A stretch of 64,000 nucleotides of DNA from Solimonas sp. SE-A11 (GTDB taxonomy: Bacteria > Pseudomonadota > Gammaproteobacteria > Nevskiales > Nevskiaceae), in assembly GCF_030345715.1 (NCBI RefSeq), contig NZ_JAUASX010000003.1:62001-126000 (forward strand). Direction: 5' to 3'. Shown piece by piece: positions 19,508 through 27,919 of the stretch. Positions within the stretch are counted from its first letter, which is position 1, and the number at the start of each line of letters is the position of its first letter. The notes below the pieces were generated by a model. It saw nothing but the letters and a program-made list of their open reading frames with translations. It was not told the DNA's origin and ran no database searches. Position numbers and translations under genes: made by a program.

Positions 19508-20890
19508 ATGCGTTTGAGGAAGACACCCGGCGCGGGGGGAATTGCGCGGGCTGTCCTGGGGGCGTGGCTGGCGGTGGGCCTGCAGGGGACGGCTTCGGCG
19601 CAGGGACAGACGGATCTGCTGGCGGTGTACAGCGATGCGCTGGAGCGCAATCCGCAGTATCGTGCGGACGCAGCGCAGTACCACGCGGCCCAGCAACTCG
19701 TGCCGGCGGCCTTCGGCAAGCTGCTGCCGCAGATCGGCCTGCGCGCACGCTACGAACACATCTGGGAAAAGATCGACGGGCAGTACTACAACGTCCAGAA
19801 CTTTTCCTATGACGACGACTACGACCGCCATGGCTATGGCGGCGTGCTGCAGCAGGTGATCTTCAACGGTGCCACCTTCGCCGATCTCGACGCCGCCAAG
19901 CTGCGCGTCGCGCAGGCCGGCTTCGCGCTCGAGGCGCGGCAGGATGCGCTCGGCGTGGACGTGGTGGAGAGCTACTTCGCCGCGCTGGGTTCCGAGGAGG
20001 GCCTGCGCTACGCCAACGCCGAGGTCGAGACGCTGCGCCAGGAGTCCGAACAGGCCAGCGCGCGCGCTGATGCGGGCCTGGCGCTGGAGGCCGACAAGCA
20101 GGTGGCGCTGGCGGCCTACGAGCTGGCCCTGGCCAGCCAGGCGGAGGCGAAGTCCCTGGTCGAGAGCACCAAGTTCCGCCTGGAGAGCCTCACCGGCAAG
20201 CGTTACGGCCCGCTCAAGCTGCTGCCCACGGACGTGGCGCTGGACCTGCCGCAGCCGATGGACGAGAACGCCTGGATCGAGCGCGCACGCACGCACAACG
20301 CCTTCGTGCTGGCGCGTACCGCCGGCCTGGAAGTGGCGCGCAAGGAACTGACCAGTGCCAAGCGCGAGCGCTGGCCGCGGCTCAATGCCCAGGGCACCGC
20401 GTTCTGGGACAACTACGGCGGCGGCGTGGTTGGCCAGCGCGACGAGGAAGAGCAGCGCGTCGGCCTGGTGCTGGACCTGCCGATCTATTCCGGTGGCCAG
20501 GTCAGCGCCAAGATCGAAGCCAACAAGTCGGGCGTGGTGGCGGCCGAGGCCCTGCTGGAGCAGGCTCGCGCCGAGGCCGTGCAGGCGACGCGCCAGGCTT
20601 ATCTCACGATCAGCACCGGCCTGATCAAGGCTCAGGGCCTGAAGCGTGCAGTGGAGGCCGCCAATGCGGCGGAACAGGCCACGCGCTCGGCCTATGAGGC
20701 TGGCACCCGCACCAATGCGGACCTGCTGCAGGCCATCGGCACGCGCTACGACGCCGAGCGCAACTATGCGCTCATGCGCTATCGCATCCTGCATGCGAGC
20801 GTGCAGTTGCGCGCCGCCTCGGGAACGCTGGTGACGGCGGACCTGATCGGACTCAATCGCCTGCTGCAAGCCGGTGAGCTGACGCCCTGA
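19508..20890 (+). CDS. TolC family outer membrane channel protein
   Basis: 460-aa TolC-family protein, the outer membrane tunnel for type I secretion or efflux. Signal peptide to about residue 31 (LQGTASA-QG). Two pseudo-repeats with long Ala/Glu-rich helices (ALEARQDALGVDVVESYFAALGSEEGL; AEAVQATRQAYLTISTGLIKA) and the typical L-x-x-A and DLPIYSGGQV strand of the second repeat. First gene of a four-gene operon with an M50/HlyD fusion, a propeller and a sulfotransferase; 11 bases separate it from the next gene. Presumably the exit duct for whatever the HlyD part hands over. Confidence 0.9.
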   Translation: MRLRKTPGAGGIARAVLGAWLAVGLQGTASAQGQTDLLAVYSDALERNPQYRADAAQYHAAQQLVPAAFGKLLPQIGLRARYEHIWEKIDGQYYNVQNFSYDDDYDRHGYGGVLQQVIFNGATFADLDAAKLRVAQAGFALEARQDALGVDVVESYFAALGSEEGLRYANAEVETLRQESEQASARADAGLALEADKQVALAAYELALASQAEAKSLVESTKFRLESLTGKRYGPLKLLPTDVALDLPQPMDENAWIERARTHNAFVLARTAGLEVARKELTSAKRERWPRLNAQGTAFWDNYGGGVVGQRDEEEQRVGLVLDLPIYSGGQVSAKIEANKSGVVAAEALLEQARAEAVQATRQAYLTISTGLIKAQGLKRAVEAANAAEQATRSAYEAGTRTNADLLQAIGTRYDAERNYALMRYRILHASVQLRAASGTLVTADLIGLNRLLQAGELTP

Positions 20891-20901
20891 GGGAAGCGCC
20901 C

Positions 20902-23250
20902 ATGTCGTCCGGCCATCCGTTCCGTCGCTACGGCACGACCGAACCCGTCGAGGTTACGGGAGAGCTGCGCGCGCCGCGGCGTCCGCCACCCACGGTGACG
21001 GATGAAGCCTTTACCCCGGTGGAGCTGGCGCTGGCGCGCCTGTATGACGGCCAACGCGACGCGGCTGCCATCCTGGCGCTGGCGCGCAGTGACCTGCAGC
21101 TGGAGCTGGACCGCCAGGAGCTCGAAGCCTTCGCGGCGCGCCTGGCCATCGCCGGGCAGTTGCAGGCCGGCGAGTGGGAGCCGCTACCGTCGCCGGCCAT
21201 CAGCGATTCCGCACAGGGCGAGCGGCTGCGTCCGCCAGGACCCTGGGCGATGCCGCCTTCGACCATGCCCGGCTCGCTGGCCGGCCCGGGCACCTTTGGC
21301 GGCCTGCTGGGCCTGATCACCGACCGCCGCGGCATCGCGCGCCGGCCCTGGACGCAGATCGATCCGCAGCCCTGGCTGCGTCTCGGCCACCTCCTGAACT
21401 GGCCGCTGACCGGCCGTACCGGCGCGCTGGCCTTCGTAACCTTGTTGGCCTTCGTCTTCTTCGGCCTCTGGCAGCTGCGGCTGGAAGCGGCGGTGGACCT
21501 GCTGCGCATCCGCTCCTGGGTGGGGCTGGCCGGCACGCTGTGGCTGGCGCTGACGCTGATCCACGTCTTCGGCCAGGCGGCGCGTGCCGCGGCCATTCAA
21601 TACTTCACCGGCGTGCGGCCCGAGATCGGCCTGATGCGGGGGCCCTTCGTATTGCCGCTGGCCTACATCGACACGGCAGGACCTGCCGAGCGCGCCAACC
21701 GCTCCGAGCGCAGCCGCATCGTCGCCTCGGCGATCACCGGGCTGGCGCTGCTGTTCAGCGTCTCTGCGATCTTCTGGATGATCAGCCGGGGTAGCCAGAC
21801 CTCGGTGCCGTCGGTGGCCTTGTGGGTGGCGGTGATCTCGCTGTTCACGCTGCTTCTGCGCCTCAACCCGCTGGCGCGGCGCGACGGTTATTACCTGCTG
21901 GCCCAGCATCTCAACCTGCCGGACCTGCGCGAGCAGGCCATGGCGGCGCTGCTGGGCTACATGCGTACCGGTTGGGTGATGCAGCAGCGCCGTCTCGACC
22001 TGCGCACGCTGATGATCTATCTGGTGTTGTGCGCGATCAGCCTGATCGTTCTGATGACTTTGTTCCTTGCCTTTGCCGGTCGCTGGGTGATCGAGAGGCA
22101 GGGTGGTATCGGTTTTCTTCTTGTAGTCGCGTTCATGGGGGTTCTTGTGAGTCAGTCATACCGCAACTCGCGCGGCGGTGCCGCCAACACCGGCCTGGGG
22201 GTCCCCGGACACCCGTGGTGGAAGTTCTGGGCCGACTTCTCCCGCAAGCAATGGATCATCGTCGGCATCGTGGGCCTGATCCTGCTGCTGCCCTATCGCT
22301 ACAGCGCCAGCGGAGACTTCGTGGTGCTGCCGAGTGCGCGCGCCGATGTCCGCGCGCTGACCGCCGGCGATGTGCGCGAGGTGCTGGTCAAGGAAGGCGA
22401 CGTGGTCAAGGCGGGGCAGGTGATCGCCCGCATCTCCGACTACGAGCAGCGCGCCCTGGTGGCCGCCGCCGAGGCGCGCCTGGCCCAGCTCGAAGCCGAT
22501 ATGTCGATCGCCAAGAAAGGCGGCAAGCCGGAAGAAGTGGTGGTGGCCGAGAGCGCGGTGCAGACCGCGCAGACGCGCGCCGATGTGTCGGCGGCGCAGG
22601 CCAAGCGCCTGCTGGGCGCTTACCAGAAGAAGTCGGTCACCGCGCAGGACTACGATCGCGCCAAGGGTATCGCCGACGTGGACGCCAAGGCCCTGGAAGA
22701 AGCCAAGAGCCGCCTGGGCCTGGTGCGCAGCCCGGCGGTGGGTGATCGTCTGAAGGCCATCGAGGCGCAGCTGCGCGAGGCGCAGGCCGAGCTGGCCTAC
22801 CAGCAGGAACGCCTGAGCTATACCAAGATCACCGCGCCGATCGCCGGCCGTGTGGTCAGCGGCTCGCTGATGTTCTCGCGCGGCAGCTTCCTCAACCGCG
22901 GCGACCAGCTCGCCACCATCGAGGACGCCGGCCAGCGCATCGCGGAGGTGAAGCTGCCGGAAAACACCATCGGCGAGATCGAGCTCGACAACACGGTCAC
23001 CGCCAAGGCCTGGGCCTTCCCGGCCACCGGCTTCGACGGCAAGGTGACCAGCATCGCCCCGGTCGCGGAGGACGGCGAGTACGGCAAGATCGTGCGCGTG
23101 CAGGTGGCACTGGAAGATCCGAAGAACAAGCTGCTGCCGGGCCTCACCGGCAACGCCAAGGTCTCGGGTGGCTGGTCGCCGCTGTTCATGGCCTTCACCC
23201 GCGCCATCGGCCGCTTCCTGTTCGTCGAAGTCTGGTCCTGGATCCCGTGA
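20902..23250 (+). CDS. PqqD-like/M50-like membrane protein fused to HlyD adaptor
   Basis: 782-aa fusion. Residues about 35-105 look like a PqqD-type peptide-binding domain (ALARLYDGQRDAAAIL). Residues about 175-420 form six or seven membrane helices homologous to M50 metallopeptidases: PEIGLM...PLAYIDT and NPLARRDGYYLLAQ are family landmarks. The zinc motif HExxH is degenerate, reading H221-V-F-G-Q225, while Asp328 is kept, so proteolysis is unlikely. After another helix near 450-465, residues 475-782 are an HlyD periplasmic adaptor with lipoyl halves (EVLVKEGDVVKAGQVIARI; YTKITAPIAGRVVSG) around a coiled coil. It probably binds an intracellular ligand and connects it to the TolC protein. No ABC ATPase is encoded nearby. 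Its stop overlaps the next start. Confidence 0.85.
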   Translation: MSSGHPFRRYGTTEPVEVTGELRAPRRPPPTVTDEAFTPVELALARLYDGQRDAAAILALARSDLQLELDRQELEAFAARLAIAGQLQAGEWEPLPSPAISDSAQGERLRPPGPWAMPPSTMPGSLAGPGTFGGLLGLITDRRGIARRPWTQIDPQPWLRLGHLLNWPLTGRTGALAFVTLLAFVFFGLWQLRLEAAVDLLRIRSWVGLAGTLWLALTLIHVFGQAARAAAIQYFTGVRPEIGLMRGPFVLPLAYIDTAGPAERANRSERSRIVASAITGLALLFSVSAIFWMISRGSQTSVPSVALWVAVISLFTLLLRLNPLARRDGYYLLAQHLNLPDLREQAMAALLGYMRTGWVMQQRRLDLRTLMIYLVLCAISLIVLMTLFLAFAGRWVIERQGGIGFLLVVAFMGVLVSQSYRNSRGGAANTGLGVPGHPWWKFWADFSRKQWIIVGIVGLILLLPYRYSASGDFVVLPSARADVRALTAGDVREVLVKEGDVVKAGQVIARISDYEQRALVAAAEARLAQLEADMSIAKKGGKPEEVVVAESAVQTAQTRADVSAAQAKRLLGAYQKKSVTAQDYDRAKGIADVDAKALEEAKSRLGLVRSPAVGDRLKAIEAQLREAQAELAYQQERLSYTKITAPIAGRVVSGSLMFSRGSFLNRGDQLATIEDAGQRIAEVKLPENTIGEIELDNTVTAKAWAFPATGFDGKVTSIAPVAEDGEYGKIVRVQVALEDPKNKLLPGLTGNAKVSGGWSPLFMAFTRAIGRFLFVEVWSWIP

Positions 23251-24722
23251 TCGAACTGCCGCCGGCGCCCAGCGAGGCCGACTTCCGCCTGACCGCTCCC
23301 AGCGGTTTCGGCGACGGCTGGAACCACTATGCGCACAGCATGGCGGTTTTCCAGGGCCGCGTGTACGTCGGCACCACGCGCGGCGCCTTCGCGGGCCTGA
23401 AGTTCGGCATCACAGTGCCGGCGCTGAACCCCTGGCCGATCGAGACGCCGCCGGGGCTCTACAACATCGACCGTCGCGCGGAGATCTGGGAGTACGACCC
23501 GGTCACCGCGGTGTGGCGCCTGGCGTTCCGCTCGCCCACCGTCACCGGCGTGAACGGGCGGCCCAATGTGCCGAGCTACATCGGCTACCGTGGCATGAAC
23601 GTCTTCCAGGACGTCAACGACAGCAAGCCCTGCCTCTACATCTCCACCTGGTCGCCGCACCTGGCGCATTCGCCCGACGTGCTGCGCACCGAGGACGGCG
23701 TCAACTTCACCAAGATCCCGCGCCCGCCCTGGAGCCCGGCGGTGCGCGCCTGCCGCACCTTCCAGCCTTTCAAGGGGCGCGTGCACATGAGCCCCACGGC
23801 GTCCGGCACGGCCAAGGGCTACAACCAGGACGTGGGTTCCGAGGCGGTGATCTACGCCAACGGCGATCTGCAGAACGGCAAGTGGACGCCAGCCAACGAC
23901 GAGGGCTTCGGCGACAAGAACAACGTCACGATCTTCGAGATGGGCGTCTACGACGACCACCTCTACGCCGGCGTGATGAATCCGGTCACCGGCGGCGAGT
24001 TGTGGAAGACGCCGGGCGGTGATCTGCCGTACAAGTGGACCCGCGTGTTCGACCGCGGTGCCGGCCGTGGCCCGCAGAACGAAGGCCCGGGTGCGATGTG
24101 CGAGTTCAAGGGCGCGTTCTACGTCGCCTGCGCCATCGTCAACGGTGGCTTCCACCGCGAATACAAGATTGGCCCCGCCGCAGCCGAGATGCTGCGTATC
24201 TGGCCCGACGATTCCTGGGACCTGATCGTGGGCGAGCCGCGCATCACCGAGCAGGGCCTCAAGGTGCCGCTGTCCGGTTACTCGCCGGGCTTCGACAATA
24301 TCTTCAACGGCTACATCTGGCGCATGGAAGTGCATGAAGGCTGGCTCTACGCCAGCACCATGTCCTGGGCCATGCTGATGCCCTACCTGCCGCTGCATGC
24401 CTGGCCGGCCGACGTGCATGGCGTGATCCGCCGCCTGGGCGTGGACCGACTCGCCGAGACCGGCGGCTGCCAGCTGTGGCGCACGCATGACGGCATCCAC
24501 TGGGAGCCGGTGACGCGCAATGGTTTCGGCAACAAGTACAACTGGGGCATCCGCACGCTGGCCTCCACGCCGCAGGGCCTGATGGTGGGCACGGCGAACC
24601 CCTTCGGCCCCCGCGTGGCGGTGGAGCGCGATGGTGCCTGGGGCTACGTGGACAATCCGCGTGGCGGCTGCGAGCTGTGGATCGGCAAGACCGGTGCGCG
24701 CGAGGCGGCGACACGTGGCTGA
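23247..24722 (+). CDS. beta-propeller protein of unknown function
   Basis: 491-aa protein starting at GTG 23247, inside the previous stop (GTGA overlap). No signal peptide, so probably cytosolic. Repeated blades are visible: FQGRVYVGTTRGAF, RAEIWEYDPVTAVWRL, CLYISTWSPH...VLRTEDGVNFTKI, DDHLYAGVMNP...GELWKTPGG, GWLYASTMSW and CQLWRTHDGIHWEPV. The W/F..RT.DG..W pattern resembles BNR/sialidase-like or Kelch-type propellers, but the catalytic residues of sialidases are not evident. Tight coupling on both sides ties it to the exporter and the sulfotransferase. Function unknown. Confidence 0.7.
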   Translation: MIELPPAPSEADFRLTAPSGFGDGWNHYAHSMAVFQGRVYVGTTRGAFAGLKFGITVPALNPWPIETPPGLYNIDRRAEIWEYDPVTAVWRLAFRSPTVTGVNGRPNVPSYIGYRGMNVFQDVNDSKPCLYISTWSPHLAHSPDVLRTEDGVNFTKIPRPPWSPAVRACRTFQPFKGRVHMSPTASGTAKGYNQDVGSEAVIYANGDLQNGKWTPANDEGFGDKNNVTIFEMGVYDDHLYAGVMNPVTGGELWKTPGGDLPYKWTRVFDRGAGRGPQNEGPGAMCEFKGAFYVACAIVNGGFHREYKIGPAAAEMLRIWPDDSWDLIVGEPRITEQGLKVPLSGYSPGFDNIFNGYIWRMEVHEGWLYASTMSWAMLMPYLPLHAWPADVHGVIRRLGVDRLAETGGCQLWRTHDGIHWEPVTRNGFGNKYNWGIRTLASTPQGLMVGTANPFGPRVAVERDGAWGYVDNPRGGCELWIGKTGAREAATRG

Positions 24723-25614
24723 AACGCAATCTCCGATCTGGTTGCTTGGCGCGCCGTTCTCCGGCGTCACCTGGCTGGCCGGCGTGCTGGGCACGCATCC
24801 GCAGCTCTACGCCACGCCGCAACTGCACTTGTCGCTGGCTGACGATGTCAGCAACCTGCTGGAAGTCTTTGGCGCGAGCCAAGGGGAGCATGGACACGGC
24901 CTGCTGCGTACCGTGGCCGAGATCGCCTGCGGTGGCCAGGACGACAGCGGCATCGCTGCCGCGAAGCGATGGCTGGAGCAGCGCCGCCAGCTCAGCACCG
25001 CTGCCTTGCTGCAGGAACTGGCCGCGCGTGTGGCGCCGCGGCGCCTGGTCATCCCCGATGCCGAGACCGCGCTGCGTGCCTATGAGTTGCTGCGCCTGAC
25101 GCGGATGGCGCCGGGCGCGCCGATCGTCCACCTGCTGCGGCACCCGTGGACGCAGGGGCGCCTGATGAGCAGTTGGTGCAAGGAGCGGCTGTTCGTGCCG
25201 GTGGACTACAAGGATTACTCGCAGGATCCGCCGCAGCCGGAGCCGCAGGTGCCCTGGCTGCGCGCGCAGATCAACCTGGATCGCGCGGCCGCGCACACGC
25301 AGATGCACCGCGTCAGCACCGAGGCACTGGACCGTGATTTCAACACCACGCTGGCCGGCCTCTGCCAGTGGCTGGGCGTGGATGCAGACCCGTCCGCGCT
25401 GGCGCTGATGGCCGATCCCGGACGCTGGCCCTATGCCGGACTTGGCCCGGCCGAAGCGCCGGGCGGGCTGGAGCCCGACGTGCTGATGGACTGGCCGGCG
25501 GACCTGTCGGCCCAGGCACCGGCAGGCAGCCTCGAAGCCTCCTTGCCCTGGCGCGAGGACGGCATGGGCTTCGATGCCCAGGTGCGCCAGCGCGCGCGGG
25601 ATTACGGCTACTAG
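24715..25614 (+). CDS. sulfotransferase family protein
   Basis: 299-aa PAPS-dependent sulfotransferase-like protein, starting at GTG 24715 and overlapping the propeller gene by 8 bases. The 5'-phosphosulfate loop appears as LLGAPFSGVTWLAGVLGTHP near residue 10; the 3'-phosphate-binding segment as IVHLLRHPWTQGRLMSSW near residue 137. The catalytic residues are less clear than in well-studied enzymes. It could sulfate a peptide, glycan or lipid that is then exported by the upstream genes. Last gene of the operon. Confidence 0.75.
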   Translation: MAETQSPIWLLGAPFSGVTWLAGVLGTHPQLYATPQLHLSLADDVSNLLEVFGASQGEHGHGLLRTVAEIACGGQDDSGIAAAKRWLEQRRQLSTAALLQELAARVAPRRLVIPDAETALRAYELLRLTRMAPGAPIVHLLRHPWTQGRLMSSWCKERLFVPVDYKDYSQDPPQPEPQVPWLRAQINLDRAAAHTQMHRVSTEALDRDFNTTLAGLCQWLGVDADPSALALMADPGRWPYAGLGPAEAPGGLEPDVLMDWPADLSAQAPAGSLEASLPWREDGMGFDAQVRQRARDYGY

Positions 25615-25632
25615 TTCCGGCAGCGTCGCGCC

Positions 25633-26145
25633 TCAGCGCTCGCGCGTCTCCACCACGACGCCGTTGCGCAGCTTTACCACGAAGGGGAAGTTCTCCATGC
25701 GCCGCGAGAACACCCACAGCTCGTAGCGGCCATCCGCATCCAGGCCTTGCTCGGTGTTGTGGTCGGTATGGTTGCCGGCGGCCGCCAGGACTTCCTCCGC
25801 CTTCATGCCGGGCAGCACGCGGTTGCCCTGGATGGCCGTGCGGACTTCGGCGGATGTCGGTGCGGGTGGCAGCGCGGCATTGGTGGCTGGCGGCTTGGTG
25901 GCCGGAGCCGGAGCCGGGGCCTCGGCTGGCGGTGCGGTGGGCGCGGCCTCCCGCAGAGCCGGAACCACCGACAGCGGCGGCAGCGCCACCGGCCCGCCCC
26001 CGCGGCCGGCGCAGGGCTTGTCCTGGTAGGTGGGTGGCTTTCCCGGGACTTCGCAGCGGTAGACCTGCGCGCTCGCGGGCGCGGCGACCAGCAGCAGGGA
26101 AAGCAGCCAGGTATGGTGCAATGGGCGCAAGATGGAGCCTGCCAT
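25633..26145 (-). CDS. DUF4124 domain-containing secreted protein
   Basis: 170-aa protein with a signal peptide (LLSLLLVAAPASA) and an N-terminal DUF4124 segment (QVYRCEVPGKPPTYQDKPC), a small Cys-paired fold common in gammaproteobacteria. A Pro/Ala-rich linker leads to a C-terminal SmpA/OmlA-like half (GMKAEEVLAAAGN ... ELWVFSRRMENFPFVVKLRNGVVVE). Convergent with the sulfotransferase gene, 18 bases apart. Similar proteins are at 29556-30065 and 54481-55098. Function unknown. Confidence 0.7.
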   Translation of the reverse strand: MAGSILRPLHHTWLLSLLLVAAPASAQVYRCEVPGKPPTYQDKPCAGRGGGPVALPPLSVVPALREAAPTAPPAEAPAPAPATKPPATNAALPPAPTSAEVRTAIQGNRVLPGMKAEEVLAAAGNHTDHNTEQGLDADGRYELWVFSRRMENFPFVVKLRNGVVVETRER

Positions 26146-26206
26146 TCGAACTCTCGTGGACTTGCCGGTGTCAGTCGGCGGTGACCATGCAAGGGAGTGT
26201 ACGCCG

Positions 26207-26422
26207 ATGAACATCAGGATGACCGGGCTGGGACTGTTGATGGCGCTGGCGGCTGCGGGCTGCTCCTCGCGGCAGGTCTACGACAGTACCTCGGAACTGC
26301 GCGCGCAGGAGTGCAACAAGCTGGAGCCGCGCGAGCGGGCGGATTGCCAGCAGCGTGCGCGCACGCCGTATCCGGAGGTCCGCGCGGCGCAGCAGGACGC
26401 TGCGGGCAGCGCCGCACCCTGA
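26207..26422 (+). CDS. small lipoprotein
   Basis: 71-aa predicted lipoprotein. Start follows AAGGGAG; lipobox ALAAAGC puts the lipidated Cys at residue 19. The mature 52 residues are charged and Cys-containing (QECNKLEPRERADCQQRARTPYPE), with the DCxxR/C pattern of small gammaproteobacterial envelope proteins. Divergent from the DUF4124 gene. No further family recognised. Confidence 0.65.
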   Translation: MNIRMTGLGLLMALAAAGCSSRQVYDSTSELRAQECNKLEPRERADCQQRARTPYPEVRAAQQDAAGSAAP

Positions 26423-26491
26423 CGGCCAGGTACTTGCCGGCCCCCGGGATTCCGGGGCAGCATCCGGGTGGGATCGGATACGGGGTGAACG

Positions 26492-27196
26492 ATGAGAGTG
26501 CTGCTGCTGGCCGCGGTGCTGCTGTCCGGCTGTGCCTCTTACGTGACACCCGGAGGCCCGGTGCGGCTGCAGGACATCGACCGTGCGGATATCGCGGAGG
26601 CCGCGGCACGCAAGCCCTCGCCCAACTTCCCGGCGCGCCTGGCGGTGGCGCGGGTGCAGGCCACTGGCTACAAGTCCTATTCCGCGGAGGCCTACGGCGC
26701 CGGGGTCTTCAGTGTGGTCACCACCCAGGAGCTGATGACGGACGGGCAGATGCAGGCCCTCTCCGGCTGGCCGTCGGTGGCGGGCGTGGCGCCCGTGAGC
26801 CGCTTGTTGCTGCCCGCCAGCCTGAAGTCGCTGGATGACCTGCGGCTGTCCGCCGCCAAGCTGCAGGCCGACGTGCTCTTGGTCTATACGCTGGACACGG
26901 CCTTCCGCATCAATGGGCGCGGCTATGGCCCGCTGACGGCGATCTCCCTGGGGATCGTGCCGGATCGGGACGCCCATGTGACGGCCACGGCCTCGGCCCT
27001 GTTCATCGACGTGCGCACCGGCTTCATCTACGGCGTGGCGGAGGCCACCGCCAAGGCCAGCGAACTGACCAATATCTGGAACTCCAGCGATACCGTGGAC
27101 CGCAAGCGCCTGGAAGCCGAGCGCGAGGCCGTCGGGCTGCTGCTGGCGGAGGCGGGCAAGACCTGGTCGGGGATCGCCGGGCAGTACGCACGCTAG
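26492..27196 (+). CDS. predicted lipoprotein of unknown function
   Basis: 234-aa lipoprotein with a very short signal peptide and lipobox LLSGC (Cys14). The mature part is a mixed alpha/beta domain: ARLAVARVQATGYKS, DLRLSAAKLQADVLLVYTLDT, then FIDVRTGFIYGVAEATA and a C-terminal helix. The layout resembles lipoproteins that report on envelope state, but I do not recognise the family. It is the second lipoprotein gene in a row, 69 bases after the first, possibly cotranscribed. Confidence 0.65.
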   Translation: MRVLLLAAVLLSGCASYVTPGGPVRLQDIDRADIAEAAARKPSPNFPARLAVARVQATGYKSYSAEAYGAGVFSVVTTQELMTDGQMQALSGWPSVAGVAPVSRLLLPASLKSLDDLRLSAAKLQADVLLVYTLDTAFRINGRGYGPLTAISLGIVPDRDAHVTATASALFIDVRTGFIYGVAEATAKASELTNIWNSSDTVDRKRLEAEREAVGLLLAEAGKTWSGIAGQYAR

Positions 27197-27408
27197 CGGA
27201 AGCCGGGGGCAGACTAGCCGCTGGCCGAAAGCGATCCTTCCGCTCCGGAATCGACGTAGGCAAATTCTCCCACCCCGCTTGTATGGTTGCTGTAAAGGAC
27301 GGCTGGTAGGCTCCGGCGTCCAAAGATGTCTGACCCATCCACGGCAGGCACGGTGCAACCAACAAGATTCCCTGGCGGGGCAGGACGCCCCGACGCAAAG
27401 AACCGTTC

Positions 27409-27879
27409 ATGAGTCATAAGCTCGTCGATTACCGCTTCGATCGCATACCCGCCTTCCTGGGTCAGGAATTGGGTGTCAGCGAGTGGATGACCCTCGAGCA
27501 ATGGCGCATCGACGAGTTTGCCCACTGCACCGGCGACGACCAGTGGATCCATACCGATCCGGAACGCTGCGCCCGCGAGAGCCCCTATGGCGTGCCCATC
27601 GCCCATGGCTTCCTGACGCTGTCGCTGCTGGCGCAGTTGATGAACGATCTCAAGCTGATGCCGGAGGGCACCACCCTGGCCTTGAACGCCGGCATCAACA
27701 ACGTGCGTTTCAAGAGCGTGGTGAGGGTGGGCAGCCGCATCCGTGTCCGCGTTAAACTGGCCGCGGTGACGCCCAACGGACCGGACCGCCTGCTGACCAT
27801 TTCCGCCTGCGCGCTGGAGGTGGAGGGCGAGAAAGACCCGGCCTTGCTGGCGGATATTGTCGTGCTGCTGTGCCGCTGA
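27409..27879 (+). CDS. MaoC family dehydratase (NodN-like)
   Basis: 156-aa hot-dog fold protein of the MaoC/R-specific enoyl-CoA hydratase group. The catalytic Asp/His hydratase motif is visible as FAHCTGDDQWIHTDPERC followed by PIAHGFLTLSLLAQL, typical of NodN-like members. Soluble. The stretch 27197-27408 before it holds only a small CGGGGC/GCCCCG hairpin at 27376-27392. It could supply hydratase activity for fatty acyl-CoA or polyketide-like intermediates; substrate unknown. Confidence 0.85.
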   Translation: MSHKLVDYRFDRIPAFLGQELGVSEWMTLEQWRIDEFAHCTGDDQWIHTDPERCARESPYGVPIAHGFLTLSLLAQLMNDLKLMPEGTTLALNAGINNVRFKSVVRVGSRIRVRVKLAAVTPNGPDRLLTISACALEVEGEKDPALLADIVVLLCR

Positions 27880-27919
27880 GCGGCCGGCGGCGCGGCCGCC
27901 CATAACGAGGAGATTGCGG

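Noticed and set aside
19434-19517. 27-codon frame before the TolC gene, considered as a precursor peptide for the sulfotransferase operon
   Set aside because: No ribosome binding site, no tyrosine, and it overlaps the tolC-like start out of frame.
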